NCBI GenBank assembly: GCA_934045905.1
Contig: OW203761.1
Coordinates: 27,888,964-27,952,963, forward strand
Source of the DNA: Leuctra nigra
Taxonomy: Eukaryota > Arthropoda > Insecta > Plecoptera > Leuctridae
Reading direction: 5' to 3'
Length of the DNA stretch: 64,000 bases
Under the pieces are notes generated by a model, which was not told where the DNA came from, made no database searches, and saw only the letters and a program-made list of their open reading frames with translations. Below are positions 32,158 through 44,985 of this stretch, piece after piece (the first letter of the stretch is position 1; each line of letters begins with the position of its first letter). The translations under genes and the position numbers were made by a program.

Positions 32158-32963
32158 TACACCTTACATAAATCAATTGAGCTTCAGACATTGAGCACAG
32201 AGTTTCAACAAATCATGGAGATCTCGCATAGCATTTAGCAATTGACTTATTGCGCATTCACGTATTTTTCACATAATGCGCCATTTCAAAAAATAGTGTC
32301 TTCAATTCGAACCATTCGTGCCGCCCCCTGTAATGTTTGCCAGTAGCTGAAGAAGAAGATGACTTTCGGCAGAACGAAATAAAACGGTGTTGGTTTTTAA
32401 TAATTTTTTTGAATATATAAAATATGACTGAAGTTCTAAGTTCTTTCGAGAGAATTCAGCTGAATTAACAGACGTTTTTTAAAATAAATATCATCACAGT
32501 TTCATCTTAATATTCTCTCATACAATTTAATTGCTGTTCGAATGGATTTACTGTTGAAGCATAGCCAACTGAGATTTACTTAGTCTAAGAAAAATGGTTG
32601 GTGTATTTAGATGTCAGCAGCTGCGGTTACTAATAACTTTAGTTTTAGCTTGATTTATTCATTAATATACACCAAATTCAATAAATCTATCGAAGCTACA
32701 ACTCTGAAAACACTCTCCACGGTTGTCATTTAGAATGTACGAGGTAAACTCTCTCTCCACCCGACAATCCTGAGCTTCTAGTTGAGAAGTCCGTCCCCAG
32801 AGGCGCTGCTTGCCAGTGTGAGATCAAGTCGTTTATCAAGAATAGTGTATGTTTGCGACAGCATAAAATGCATCACAACCTCCTCTAAATTATGTGCGTA
32901 CGTTGAGATATATTCACTTGGTATTTGCAGGGTTTGTCTATGTAGTTAAGTATATTATTGTTA
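32158..32963. other. Unannotated A+T-rich DNA
   Basis: No exon seen. 32340-32400 has CTGAAGAAGAAGATGACTTT and AGAACGAAATAAAACG, reminiscent of retroelement tails, but I could not assign it. Confidence 0.4.
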
Positions 32964-33494
32964 AGCGAGCGGAGCGAGCGTCTCCACTTGACTATTGCGG
33001 CACTTTCTGTGTGTGTGTCTGTGTGTTTTTTTTTGTCGCGTCAACCCAGGTCGCACCGGTCAACGTATCGATCTGAAATTTTGCACACACCTTCGTCTAA
33101 TACTAACTTAGACCTGTATAGTTTTTGAGAAAGATCCGTCCATAAATAAATGTAAATATAAATATATACATAAATAATACACATAAATGTTTTCCCATAT
33201 AAATAGCATTATATACTTCAATAGATTCGAGGAGTCCGTTGCGGCCGCTCGATGAGCCCCATTCAAAACAAACTCGGAAGCAATCAGCTGTCTATCTATT
33301 ATTGCTAGAATACGTTGTACAGTTAGATATTTATAGTTATAGCAATACCTGCGAGGTTATAGTTTTTATTTTATTTCTTTGTATTTATTAATTATTATTT
33401 TGAATATTCTTGCCATGTTTTAAGGAATTATGGTTCGAGGTGTTGCACGTATCCGTGCTCGCTTATCAACGCGTTACACAGAGCGTTTTCCTAG
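32964..33494 (+). mobile_element. Helitron-like dispersed repeat, full-length ends
   Basis: Starts GCGAGCGGAGCGAGCGTCTC and ends TATCAACGCGTTACACAGAG then CGTTTTCCTAG, followed by T. The middle diverges from other copies after CGATCTGAAATTTTGCACAC, so an internal replacement or deletion is likely. Confidence 0.75.
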
Positions 33495-34451
33495 TTATAA
33501 TTCATACAAGACAGAAATCGGTTTACAAACGTCCAAAATCTAATGAAAGCAGCGTGATTTTTAAATGTATATTATGTTCGTGACAGCCCAAAGGTGTAAT
33601 TCCCATTAAAATGAAATTGTTTTTTTCGAATATACTACTTTTCCCTTCTCTGAGGTGAAAACATTAATAAAAAAAGGAGATTTATAATGTAAACGTGGCT
33701 TTTGATGGTCACTTTTGTATTGATGGGGAAATATGTATTCAATCACATTAATAATATGGTTGTGAGAAATGAATACAATCATACAGATGTGAAAACTTGA
33801 AATCAGGTATACCTCGAGAGATTTTTCATCTCCAACCTGCAGCCTAAAATTGTAAAATATTGGCTGGAGCTCGACTCAAAAGCAAAAAATAGCACGTATT
33901 TATATACGAACACCAAAGGTCACACTTGCTTTGAAGAAATTAATCGAAAATTCTCATTAGCTCCTTTCTACGTTGATTCGCCAGCTCTGCCTCTTGTTCT
34001 CGATCAAGTCACTTCCATCATCGGTCAGTTGCTCTGTGACCAAACCACCCGCCGTCGTCAATTAGCGAAACATTTGCGATTAACAGATTATATCCCGGAT
34101 AGTCACTTTCACTCGAAGCAACTGCTTTCCTTCTCAGGAAAAGCACAAGTAAGTACAATAATCCCTTTCTCTCTCGGTCTACTTAGGCTTCGTATTTTAA
34201 CGTATTTTTAAATATTTATTGAATATGAAATGTTATTAAATATTTATTTTCTTAGTAATCGATCGATGGCTGGAACAATTTCTTTTATACATTATAAAGC
34301 CTTAATTTTATAGACTTTATTAGTGAAGGTTGTGTCTTCTTAACGTAAAGTTAAACCTGGTTAGTGAATAAATAAGCACGGTTATGATGTATCATGTCCA
34401 GCGGTAGGTGGCTCGGTAGGTGATTTCCAGGGCAACAGCCCATTCACCTAG
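33495..34451. other. Unannotated A+T-rich DNA
   Basis: No exon or matched repeat. The open frame at 34029-34211 lacks recognisable features. Confidence 0.4.
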
Positions 34452-34552
34452 AAGTATACTTCACCATTAAAAATACTCCGTGCAAAAATACCAGACAAGT
34501 CTCTTCAACGAAGAAAAAAGTCTATACTAATGATATCAAAAAATGGGCCAAG

Positions 34553-34584
<32 letters not shown>

Positions 34585-34700
34585 CTTGGCGTAAATAGTA
34601 CTTATAGACCTGAAGGTCAGAAATCAAATGTACCATATCTATAACATACCTATACCTATAATGCAGAAAGAATGATGCGCCAAGTATTTTTTTGATGGCG
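34452..34700. mobile_element. Fold-back family relic (GCGCCAAGT type)
   Basis: Left part with CTCCGTG, AAGTCTCTTCAACGAAG and ATATCAAAAAATGGGCCAAG, then A24 and ACTTGGCG. The right part has CCTATACCTATAATGC and TGATGCGCCAAGTATTTTTT. These match the loop-proximal half of the fold-back element at 47414-47809; most of the right arm is missing. Confidence 0.65.
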
Positions 34701-35118
34701 ACGCTCCATTCACAATTTTAAATTTTCATCCCGTTCGCCGATGCCTTGAAGAAAGTCAATTTGAGTAAAAACTCAAGGTAAAAGTCACGATGTCTCAACT
34801 GAAGTCACGAAGAGATCGGGAACAGTTTAATTAAACTTGCTCGTCCCTAAACGTAACTCAGTTCCCCAAGATACAGCTGGGATGTTATTTGGTTAGTGGT
34901 TCTTTTCCGCACGAAACTCAAGTGGCGAGACCGACGTTGCATGAAAATAAAGCTGTTCAATGGGTACTTACTTTGAATATCAAGTCTTTTTAACGTCAAG
35001 TCATGGACTTAGATATTGTATTTCTGGGAGAGTTAGCCCTGCTAAATTACTTGATATTTTAATTATGTTCTTTTCCAATGAAGGGAATATATATATAAAA
35101 CTAACTCGGAAACGCTCT
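34701..35118. other. Unannotated A+T-rich DNA
   Basis: No exon or matched repeat seen. Confidence 0.4.
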
Positions 35119-35257
35119 GGACCCTTACCTAATATCGCGAAATGTTGGTGCTACGATGGTGCTGAGTTCAAGGTCGGTGCTACTACGGGTTATTAAGATA
35201 GGTAGCACCGTGCTAACTAGCATCGTCCTACCATTTCGCGATATTAGGTAAGGGTCC
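35119..35257. mobile_element. 139-bp MITE with GGACCCTTACCTAATATCGC termini
   Basis: Perfect inverted repeats of at least 26 bp (GGACCCTTACCTAATATCGC plus GAAATG, mirrored at 35232-35257). Internal GTGCTAC and GTAGCACC also pair, so the whole element folds. No convincing target duplication. Confidence 0.78.
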
Positions 35258-35267
35258 TGTGTTTGTA

Positions 35268-35862
35268 CTAGGAAAACGCTCAGTGTACCGCGTTGATGAG
35301 CAAGCACGGATACGTGCAAATTCTCGAACCGGAAATGCGTACACAACGCACAGAAAACATATACATCCATATTGAATTGAAATATGATCCACTCAATCAA
35401 CATAAAAGTATATGCTTTCCATAGAAACTTGAAAATAGCGACTAAGCACCCTTTCATATAGCAAATCAGATTCAATTCAATTGGCACTGGAAAACATTAA
35501 TTTCGAGACTTCATTTCTGACAGCTATTAAACATGTCAAAAAGTTCATACGTTCTTAACTGACTGGGATGAAAATTTGTAAAATAAGAGACAATGTTGGT
35601 CTTAATGGCCATGCAAAAAATGAGTTTGATCAGATTTATCGAATACCATTTTTATTTTTCAGCCTATCAGGAAATATTTATTTAAATTTTTACCAAAAAT
35701 GGATTTCAAAAAATGAGGGTCTGCAAACAGAGAAGGTTGTCTTTACATGTGTGCAAAATTTCAGATCGATCGGTGAAACGGTGCAACCTGTGTATCGGTT
35801 AATAGCAGAAAAAAAGAGGTCCATACCAAAAGAGCCAAAAGTAGTCGCTCGCTTCGCTCGCT
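35268..35862 (-). mobile_element. Helitron-like dispersed repeat, full-length copy, reverse
   Basis: Begins CTAGGAAAACGCTCAGTGTA (reverse of the CTAG end, host base A before it) and ends with GTCGCTCGCTTCGCTCGCTG. Internal CAGATCGATCGGTGAAACGG and ATGGCCATGCAAAA. Confidence 0.78.
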
Positions 35863-35869
35863 GAATGAA

Positions 35870-36245
35870 CCGCGGCTTCGTATTGCATGAGAATGATTAT
35901 ATGCGGGTTAAAGTTGCTGCTCTATAAACCTAGGGAAATGCAAAGAAGCAATTTAATGTATTAGCATAAATTTGACAAATATTTCAAAAGTATCAAATGT
36001 CCGTAAAATGTCTCTTGAATTTCTGGATAGATATAATGTCTGAAAATTGTCAAAAACACCTAAAATGTTGGTCCAAATGAGAAATGATGATTATTTTAAT
36101 TTCCAAACAATCACATAATGTAGTGTTCAAATATTGAAGGTTAATAAACTGTTGTGACCACTTATGACATTAGTGTGTGTACTGAACAGTGTGAACTGGG
36201 AATTGCTGAAATGCAATGAGTTTCACAGTGACGCTCGCTACGATT
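35870..36245 (-). mobile_element. Helitron-like dispersed repeat, degenerate copy, reverse
   Basis: Adjacent to the previous copy. It shares GGCTTCGTATTGCATGAG, AAAAACACCTAAAATGTTGG, TATGACATTAGTGTGTG and GTGACGCTCGCTACGA. The CTAG end is lost. Confidence 0.55.
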
Positions 36246-36733
36246 TGCCTAATTAACTATGTTAAATTTTATTCACGGTTGTGCATACCACCACTACTTT
36301 TGTAAGCGACTGTGGAATACCACCATAACTATTGATACTAATACAATGGGGAAGGGGGGGGGGGGAGTCTGGGTGGGGATGAGCCCTCCAGCCACATGCA
36401 AGTCCGGGCGGCGCAGGCCCGGGAAAACATTTGAATTTTACAAATTTATTTGAGCCAATTCTATGTGATTTAGACTACGATTTCCACATATAACCCATGT
36501 AGGTATTTATAACGGTTATTTATAAGTATTATTGAGTAATTTCGTCCTGTAGCTGCTTTGGCCTCTGTTCACCTGAGAAATCAGCCCCCAAGAGAGGCAG
36601 GTAGTACCAACCGAGCAATTTTACGCTCACTTATGGAATACGATAATCTTGGATTGATATTGACAATCGTATAATAAGCTCTGAAAAAGCGTAAGATTAC
36701 TCTATTGGAGCAGGTTTACTCAACACAGTAAAG
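36246..36733. other. Unannotated DNA with a G tract
   Basis: A run of 13 G at about 36352-36365 followed by a G+C-rich patch. No exon. Confidence 0.4.
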
Positions 36734-36736
36734 TTA

Positions 36737-36885
36737 ATAATGCCGCACACTGGAGTTCATTATGACCTCTGGTACTACCTCAAAGTGTTAAATACGATAT
36801 TTTTAGTAAAATAATAAAAAATAATCGTATTTAACACTTTGAGGTCGCACCAGAGGTCATAAAATACTCCAGTGTGCGGCATTAT
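36737..36885. mobile_element. 149-bp MITE with TTA target duplication
   Basis: Inverted arms ATAATGCCGCACACTGGAGT and ACTCCAGTGTGCGGCATTAT, continuing through TATGACCTCTGGT and CTCAAAGTGTTAAATACGAT. TTA occurs on both sides (36734-36736 and 36886-36888). The element is a near-complete hairpin. Confidence 0.82.
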
Positions 36886-36888
36886 TTA

Positions 36889-39652
36889 GTCTATTAGGCT
36901 GTAATGGGTCTATACTATCTGATTTTTTAAAATTATTTAGTGGGAAGACAAAATTTCATAAAAACGCTCTGACGAACCGTGCGATTTCCGCTCGCTTCCG
37001 TTTGCCTCTTAACAGCTCGAGCTTTACACGCTTAGAGCCATGCAACCAGCGCAGTTACTCCATCCATGAGGGCTGCTTTTTCTCTCCTAAAGTTCAGACT
37101 TGAACCACAATAATATTATCTACCCGCATCCACCTGTTTCCTACTCTATATTCACGCTAGTTTCGGGGAAAGGAACTGTGATTACAGTATTTGACCTAGT
37201 AAATACTACTTGCATTATCGGGGTCACCACATTATTGGGTCGAAATAGTTATAAACTTACACGCGAATACCACATGAGGAAACCTGAGTTGATACACATA
37301 TCCATAGTTGAGTTGATATCCATAGTTAATATTGGATTATTTTTTTACAAAGTAAAGTAAAGTGTTAAGAGTTTTACTTCCTTCCTACTCGATGAATGGA
37401 GTAGAATAACATGTCCACGCTATTTGCGAATACAATGCAATTAGTTACGTATATTAATAATGGCTCTATGTGGTTGCTGATCTGGTTCCTCGATTGATTT
37501 AAGGTACCTATTAATTATATAATATGAACGCTGGGGTTTTGTTAAAATGTTTGCAACATTACAAATGTAATACAAATTGTAATTGCAACTATGGTTATAA
37601 ATATAATCGTGGCTTGTTAAACTTTTAAATTGCCTACCATGAAATTTCACGAAACCATATTCATGCAACTACAGTAATTCAGTCATAATATTAGCTTTAA
37701 GCCTGCCAGCTTATGAAAAGTTTTGCCATTAGGCGGTGTTTTACATTTGGAACGATGCTGAGAACAGCATATGAAAACATTTGGAAATTATTACACTTGT
37801 TATCTTCAAACCTAATGAGAGGGGCTTCTTGGAAACGTTCTACTTTTACGTTTCCTTGTGCCTCGGACTCTTGTAAGAATTTGCGTGCAAAACTTCCTCA
37901 ATTAGAGTCAATAGAAGAAAGTTAGAATGTTTTTCTTAGCTAATAATGTGACCTTCCAAGATTTCTTCCGTATTTTAATATTTTCATATAGGTACATTTT
38001 TTGGCACCACTTTTATTATTTAGAAAGTTTTATAACAAAAAGCTCGCATTTGTTTCGTTAAGTGCACACATAATTCCTGCCAATTGCGGTGCTTTATGAT
38101 CTGGACCAACAGGCCTGTATTTGAATATCACTTTCCTCTTCAGACATTCGATATGACAATCAAACAACATTCATATCGATTACAGATATAAATTTCTGAA
38201 TTTATTCAAAACTAGTTCTGATATAAAACAAATATGTGTGATAGAAACCAGAGCAATGGAAAGTAAGCTGGGAAAAGTTATCCGATTTTCTCTCTGAAAC
38301 TTAGCTGGAGCAATATGCGACTTTCTCGCATGAATTGAAATCCCTGAAGAATACAAATATCAGTTACTGTCGTAAAAGATTAAATACAATGGTATTTCGA
38401 TCGTTCCATTCGAAACGGTGAAGACATGACTTTTATTATAAAACATGCAGTATTTTTCACTATTTCTTTCGTTTATGTTTTGGTCTGCACTTTATTGAAA
38501 TTATTCAATGCATTATAATTTGTAATGTTAGAATAAGAGAGTATATTGCTATTATAGAAGTTCTGTATTATATTTACAGAATCCCAAGAACAATTAGCTA
38601 TTAGTATTGCAAAGTTGACTTTTATTAAAATTTGATTTCGATTTAAAAATTGTTCGAACAATTTCATCTTCAGATATAATTCCAATCGATGACTCATTGA
38701 TTTACGAATAAAAATAAAATGCGTCTCGACATTACTCCCAATCCGTTTCCCAAATATTTGCATATTATTCTTCAAAATTACTTTTCTGTCAAAATATTTC
38801 TTTTCAATTCCATTACAGACCGCGGGGATACGATTCGAGATAAATAAAAAAACACAATCTGAGCGTAGGCGGGTGCAAAACGTTTTCGACACAACTCCTT
38901 GGTATGCAGAAAATTGTACAAATTAAAATATTTTTGATAGATTATAGAATATAATGGAATATAATTCTGGAGTACCATATTTAAAATCAGTTATGTGAAC
39001 TCCAAAGAAAATTTTATAGAATTGCATAACCAGTATGATTTACAGTTATACAAACAAGATAAATTATGCGTAATCTTGATCTATAGATTAATATTATGAT
39101 AGTATGTGTGTCTATAAATATTTTACCCTAAAAATATTACTATGGTTAAAGTTTGTATACGCTTTTTTCTATTCGGAAAAGCCCAGTCGGGCATTATTTC
39201 CACGAACTTGCTGATCCTGTTTAAAACAAGATTGCCGTTAATCTATTCTGTTCCCTAACTCAAGTTTATATTCTATGCACGCCACAGGCTTTGTGTAGAT
39301 TAAAATGAATGTAAAAACTCCACAACTTTTTACACCGGCAAAGTGAAACTCTGTTCCCAATGTTCCATATATTATTCCACATAATAAAGTTTGCAGCCGA
39401 AAAAAGAAGCAGAAGTGAATATTTTGTGGAAATGTGTTTCGTGTATACCTGCTGACGGCAGCCAGGTAAAATACGGTTTTATAACACATTGTATTCATAA
39501 AATTTGCGGCTAGTACAATTAATAATTATTTCTTTTCGTTATTACTTTCTTACATATAAAATTAATTATAAAAAAGGTTGAGAAGATACAATAATACAAT
39601 TAGTATTACTTTGTTGATCATCTGCAACTGATAAGCTATTTTTAAATCACAT
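36889..39652. other. Unannotated A+T-rich DNA
   Basis: No exon or matched repeat recognised. Open frames here (for example 38473-38892, minus) have A+T-driven composition and no family signature. Confidence 0.4.
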
Positions 39653-39794
39653 TTAGGGTCGGTTTTTCAATACTCTACTAAATGTTAAACAGTTGATTGG
39701 GACCGTATTGTCATAGCAACAACTAATGGCATTCCTTGAATATTACTAAGTAAGTGTTAATTTATTTAACAGAGTATTGAAAGACCGGCCCTAA
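39653..39794. mobile_element. 145-bp MITE family, complete copy
   Basis: Inverted termini TTAGGGTCGGTTTTTCAATA and TATTGAAAGACCGGCCCTAA enclose AACAGTTGATTGGGACCGTA and CATAGCAACAACTAATGGCA. Confidence 0.78.
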
Positions 39795-41180
39795 AAATAA
39801 ATCGCACCCAAAGAACGTTTACCATCGACTAGATTCTAATTCCTATTTCATAGATTCTTATTTTCCTTTCTTCTATAATGTTACTCGAACCACATATCTC
39901 TTCACCAATATCCTTCAATTACACTTGTCTTCTCTCAATCTCTACCTTAAGGATCTCTATCTTCACTCCTCGCACTAATCATCCCCATCGCCCACATCCA
40001 CTCCCAACTTTACCGACGTTCCCTTTCACTGCCAACATGATTTATCGGTCTTTCAACAAAACAGACTCCTTTGAATGAATTTATATTTCTCATTTAATAT
40101 TATATATTTCATGTTGTATATTTCTCAAGCTTCCAGAAACTTGTCTCAATTAAAGTATTACAATATCTTTTTAGTCTCATTATCATTGGGCTTCCACACA
40201 ATGTTCGGCACTGTACGGACATTGAAAGAAGAATTACCCGGTAGAACATTATTGATTTGTCTTCTTTTCATATCTGTGTTATTGCACCTTAACGGTACAC
40301 TGAACATTTCATTTAATAACAACTTTTCTATTCCTTATAGAATCACATTTGTGACTGAGTGTCCAATAAAACTTTTGTGTCCTCGAGCTTCCTTACTCAA
40401 TTCTTGCTCACTTGAACAATGTTCGGAGATTCAATTATACTTTCATCTGAAGGTTATGTTGTCTTCTTAATAGAATCTTCTCACCCTCCTTTTATTCGTC
40501 TTAACCATCACTAACTCGATGTAACCCAACAGTAATCCCTCTTTTATCCCCCTCTCTCAGTCTTCACCCTTCTGTTTGACATCATAATTCAACCATTTAC
40601 CATGGCCAACATCGCGAAAGAAAAAAAATTAACAAATCAATAATACAAAATCGATCCACGATAAAAATTGTGTTAGGTACAAATAACACTTTTTAAACAG
40701 ATGAAAGTTTGTGTTTTCTTAAATTTTTTTGATTTGAAATGAAACACATGAATTTCATCCAGAAAAAGTAATGATATTGAACTATGCAACCATTTACAAG
40801 ATCGATGCTACAATTTAAAACCTTAATTGAAAATGTAATTAAACCGTTATTGACCTTAGGTTCAATCAGTACAACACATGCATCCTTTTATAATTAATTT
40901 CTAATTAAAGAGTGACGTACAATTTCCATGGAGGCCATAGAGTACGTAAAATGTTTTAAGCTTTTGAAAATTATGCTGGATTAAAACCCAGCACTTTATA
41001 AATGTCACCAATAACCGTGCAATATTAATTGAGGAGCTTGGTACAGAAAAGAGAAATAATTCCCTCAATGCATGAAGAAAGTTTTATTTTCTCTGTCGAG
41101 TTCATTTCTAATACTTAATCACTGCAATACATTTTAAACTGGCTGAACCACAGAGTGTCTGGTAGTCTGGTGATCTTATA
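39795..41180. other. Unannotated A+T-rich DNA
   Basis: Two open frames at 39878-40470 on the plus strand lie end to end but have no recognisable domain and no codon signal that I trust. No repeat matched. Confidence 0.4.
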
Positions 41181-42495
41181 CTAGGAAAACGCTCAGTGTA
41201 ACGCGTTGATAAGCGAGCACAGAACATGCAACATCCCCAGTCACGATACACGACACGGCACAAGACGATTTTCTCTGCAACTTTCCAATCTCCATATAAA
41301 TACTCTGAATGAATATCAGATCCATTGTGTCGTGACTTTCCTACATACTTTTCCAGAAATCTCTTTTGACAACCCATACTAAACTCGTAAAATGACAATT
41401 AATACTTGACTGATTGGGCTTACAATGTGTAAAATTTTAGATATTGTTGGTCTTGATACCGTGCAAAATTTTAACCTAATCGGGACATTTTGATTGTTGA
41501 CCAAATAAGAAGATATTATTTAAACTTTAACCAATTGGAGGATTTGCCCTTCCTACTGCATCCGATTTGATATGCGCTAGCTCAAAAATTCTTTCATTTT
41601 ACTGTAAATTGTGGACTGCTTGGCTGCTCTACCAGCCTTGGAGTAGAAGCTTAAAGAAGGTTGGGATGAAAATTTAGCAAACATTTTTTAAATATTTCAA
41701 GATTATGGAACAAAATGTCCTTTTATTTATTTATTTATTTATTTATTCATCAATCCAAGATTCCAACACAATGTTAGGTCATGGGGTGGACGAACCACCA
41801 ACTATCTTGGGCATCTACTTCTAAGTCTGGAGCCGACTTGCCAGGTCCGACGCCCCTCCTCTATCTCCGTCTCTTCGTCTTCTTCTTCCTCTACTGCTGT
41901 TTTCTTTTCTTCATCCTCCCTCTTTTCAACCAACCCCTTCCATCTATCCACATCCTCCCACCATTTTTCGTCTCTAATCACATTCCAATTTTCTCCTCTT
42001 TCTTCCGCAGCCTTTCCACTCCACTCATCCACTTTGTTCTCGGTCGCCCAGCCTTTTTCTTTCCTATAGTTACTGCTCGATCTGCCTCCCTTCTTGGAAT
42101 TCTTCCTTGTTCCATCCCTTGCAAAAATACCTAAAATGTTGGTACCAATGTATTTGTACATACGAAGTTTTAAGTTGATCGGTAAATCGGTTCTAGTTTA
42201 AATTTCAAAAATCACAGGAAAGATGGGTTTAAATTTAAACCAATGGGAGGATTTGACTGAAACTTTGTAAGATTGAGGACAATGTTGGTCGTTTGATCGG
42301 AACAACCAATCGAAAGTTTTTTTAAAAATTTGAACCAATCACAGGATCCCGTTCAAAAATGATCCCAGGGACTGCATAGATACGTTAGTATGTGTGGAAA
42401 ATTTCAGATCGATTAGTTGAGCGGTTCATATTTGGGCAGTGACCACAAAAAAAGTGCCTTAAGAGTACCGTGGTGACGCTCGCTACGCTCGCTCA
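41181..42495 (-). mobile_element. Helitron-like dispersed repeat, reverse, interrupted by another insertion
   Basis: Begins CTAGGAAAACGCTCAGTGTA and ends GTGACGCTCGCTACGCTCGC. Family sequence runs to AACAAAATGTCCTTT (about 41732) and resumes at AAAATACCTAAAATG (about 42124). The 390 bp between is a separate insertion. Confidence 0.75.
41733..42122 (-). mobile_element. LINE-like 3' fragment nested in a Helitron-like copy
   Basis: On the minus strand an open frame of about 119 codons (WATENKVDEWSG, WEDVDRWKGLVEKREDEEKK) is followed by a (TAAA)n tail (41733-41750 on the plus strand). A charged C-terminus followed by a short A-rich tandem tail is typical of non-LTR retrotransposons. No reverse-transcriptase motif is present, so the identity is tentative. 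Confidence 0.45.
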
Positions 42496-42836
42496 ATTAC
42501 AAATGGTATACTCAATTGTTATAAAATAAACATCAATAAACAATTAACAATAGAATCATCCAACTTTCGTGCAACTTTTGATTATACATAGGGTAAATTC
42601 AATACGTCACGTCATAAAATATCCGACATTTTAAATAAGGGCTAGGATGATAGGGCTTTATTAATTTACATCTCTTTTATAGTATTTTATTATTATTATT
42701 ATTTTAATTTTAGTATATTGAGAAATGCTCGTCCTAGTTTTGAACAAAATATCCCTTTCTCTTAATTCAATGTTATCAGCATGCTTTATTGAAGAATGTA
42801 ATGATTTCATTGGTTCAACACCTCAATATTATATAA

Positions 42837-43123
42837 CAAGGATAATGCTCAGTGATGAACAAATCCTTAACTAAACACGATCCACTCAATCAAAGCTAAT
42901 GATTTTCATTGAAACTTTCCAGTTTCCATATACTCCATGTACCATATACTTCCAAAATTTCAAATTGATCGGATCAACCAATAAGAAGAAGTATTTTTTC
43001 TAATTGGAACCCAATCAACGGATTGCGAAAGCGGTGTTTCAGCTCGATCGGAGAAACAATGCGACCTAAAATCAGAGGTCCGTGGCAAATAAGCGAAAAG
43101 TAGACGCTTACTTTGCTCGCTCA
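42837..43123 (-). mobile_element. Helitron-like dispersed repeat, internally deleted, reverse
   Basis: Has GATAATGCTCAGTGATGAAC at one end and AGACGCTTACTTTGCTCGCT at the other, with GCTCGATCGGAGAAACAATG inside. Both ends are diverged. Confidence 0.55.
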
Positions 43124-43149
43124 ACAAATTCAATACCTATGTCGAAGAT

Positions 43150-43300
43150 CTTGATGCGAAGGATGAAAGAGGAATTCGGGGTTCAGCCAGTAAGAATGTT
43201 GGGCAGGAGGCGTTCGAGACCTATTACTTAGGAACCATCTCTACATCATGACCCCTCGTCTGGGGAATACTACATAAATACCTCGGCCATGTTAGTTTAA
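43150..43300 (-). mobile_element. SINE body fragment
   Basis: GGCAGGAGGCGTTCGAGACC and TCTGGGGAATACTACATAAA align with the SINE at 63424-63705 (GGAAGGAGGCGGTCGTGGCC and CTGAGGGAATACCACGG). The tRNA-like head is missing. Confidence 0.5.
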
Positions 43301-44844
43301 GTGAATTATACTTGCCAAATGTGTGTCTTTCAACCAAATTAAGACGTCTCATGAAGGTAGAACTTCTGTCGGATATTTAAAAGCTAAAGTAATCAGCCAT
43401 GAAGTGTTTCAGTAATTGAAAGGGGCTTTGAACACGTGACTCACATTTTAATCATCGGCTGAAAGCGTTTGACGATAAAATAGCGAGAGGATTTCGGACT
43501 CTAGAGAAAGACGAATTGAACAGTCCTGTTCCAATCAATGAAACAGCAACGCTTTGAGCAACAACACACAATAAACCAATACGTGTTCAAATGAATCGAA
43601 GAAGAAAAAAAGATAAATTCCTCGCGGCGGCTATTAACTACTCTGAAAAACATGTTAGGGGTAATAGGCACCGAGTTTGATCGCTGAGAGCGCACACGCA
43701 ACGTAGTGGACGAAATTCGTAACTCACAGCTAAAGATTTTCAGTGAAACTGCCACTGTACACTGTCCTAATTGAAAAAAGTTAGATGAGATAAAAAATAT
43801 ATATATAGAATATATTATTTCCTTCGACCATCTCATGTTAATAAGGAAAAATAAATATTTATTGTAATCAAACTGTCACATACATTCATTGCGGCCATTG
43901 CCGCCAAAACATTAGTTCCAACCGTACCGGTAGTAGCGCTACATCTTCTAACGCTAAGTGCCAATAAGGGGAAGAAGGGACAATGCAAAGTAAAGTATAC
44001 ACATAAAAATGTGCTCTTCCTGCATCAATTTAGGAACCGATGGCACGAAGAGTACAATTACCTGAAACTGGTTGTGACATATTCAGGATGAAAATTCATA
44101 TACATTTGAAATCACATTTGAAATGCAAAGGAAATATGTGAATGCATTTACTATTAACTTATTTGCTCTTTAGCATATTATAATATTAAAACTGAAGGCA
44201 CTATAGCAATATTATGAGTTCAGCTGACCGTTGGCTTGCGGAGCTGGCATAATTGCGAACTGCACTTCGAATTGCGTCCGCACATGCTGCCAGCCCTCAA
44301 TGTGATAGATTGATCATTGCAACGAGGTCACTGGTGGGTGGACGAGACTGCGTCCCATGTCTATGTATGTTGTCTCGTATGAATGATCTCCCGCATAGCG
44401 AACTAGATCCAACAATTCTTTTACCTATCCGGTGAATTCACTTCCAACTATGCAATTATTTGACCAGACATTCGGCTCTGTTTTTATTCGGATGTGACTT
44501 GTTTGTTGCACTGCTTTTACTGCCTCGGAAGGCTTAAAGTGATTGGCTTTTCACGTCCTCGCAGCTGTTGGTCGCTGCTTTAACACACAGCGAAACGAAA
44601 GTGACAAAGACGTTAAAGTAGATAAAATTGTTTCGTGTTAAGAATCTGCAATGTGGAACCTTTTCAACCCTTTTCAACTAATTCAACTGATTCGAGGCGT
44701 CACGTTTGTTCAAATAGAGAATTCGAAAATAGAGGAGAAGAGGTTGTACAAAGTGTAAGGAATCAAAGTTAAAGCTGTAGAGCTTTCAACATATAAACAA
44801 CTTTTAAAGAACGACACATATTTTAAAGCCTTAAGTGATCAGTG
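43301..44844. other. Unannotated DNA
   Basis: No exon recognised. 44225-44440 is less A+T-rich, with an open frame of 60 codons at 44253 that shows no family features. Confidence 0.4.
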
Positions 44845-44985
44845 ATCACACAAGCGCGAAAAGCGGAAAGTGGAAAGCGTTTTTTCTCTAAACCAATCAC
44901 AAATCCAGAAACCGCTCGCGGCTGACTTGTGATTGGTTAATAGAAAAAAAACGCATAACGCTTTCCGCGCTTATGTGAATGCGTA
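44845..44985. mobile_element. MITE related to 22782-22915
   Basis: Imperfect inverted ends TCACACAAGCGCGAAAAGCG and CGCGCTTATGTGAATGCG enclose ACTTGTGATTGGTTAATAGA and an inverted partner AACCAATCACAAATCCAG. Confidence 0.65.

Noticed and set aside
32340..32400. Hammerhead-ribozyme-like CTGAAGA...GAAA
   Set aside because: The segment between the two conserved parts cannot form stem II, so the core motif match is likely chance.
38473..38892. Minus-strand open frame of 139 codons
   Set aside because: Strongly A+T-driven residues, no domain, no splice or promoter context.
39878..40470. Two adjacent plus-strand open frames (66 and 131 codons)
   Set aside because: No recognisable domain; hydrophobic and Ser/Leu-rich composition follows from T-rich DNA. 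Not enough to call a gene.
41802..42161. Acidic 119-codon minus-strand frame as a host gene
   Set aside because: Lies wholly within an insertion inside a transposon copy and precedes an A-rich tandem tail; treated as a retroelement fragment.
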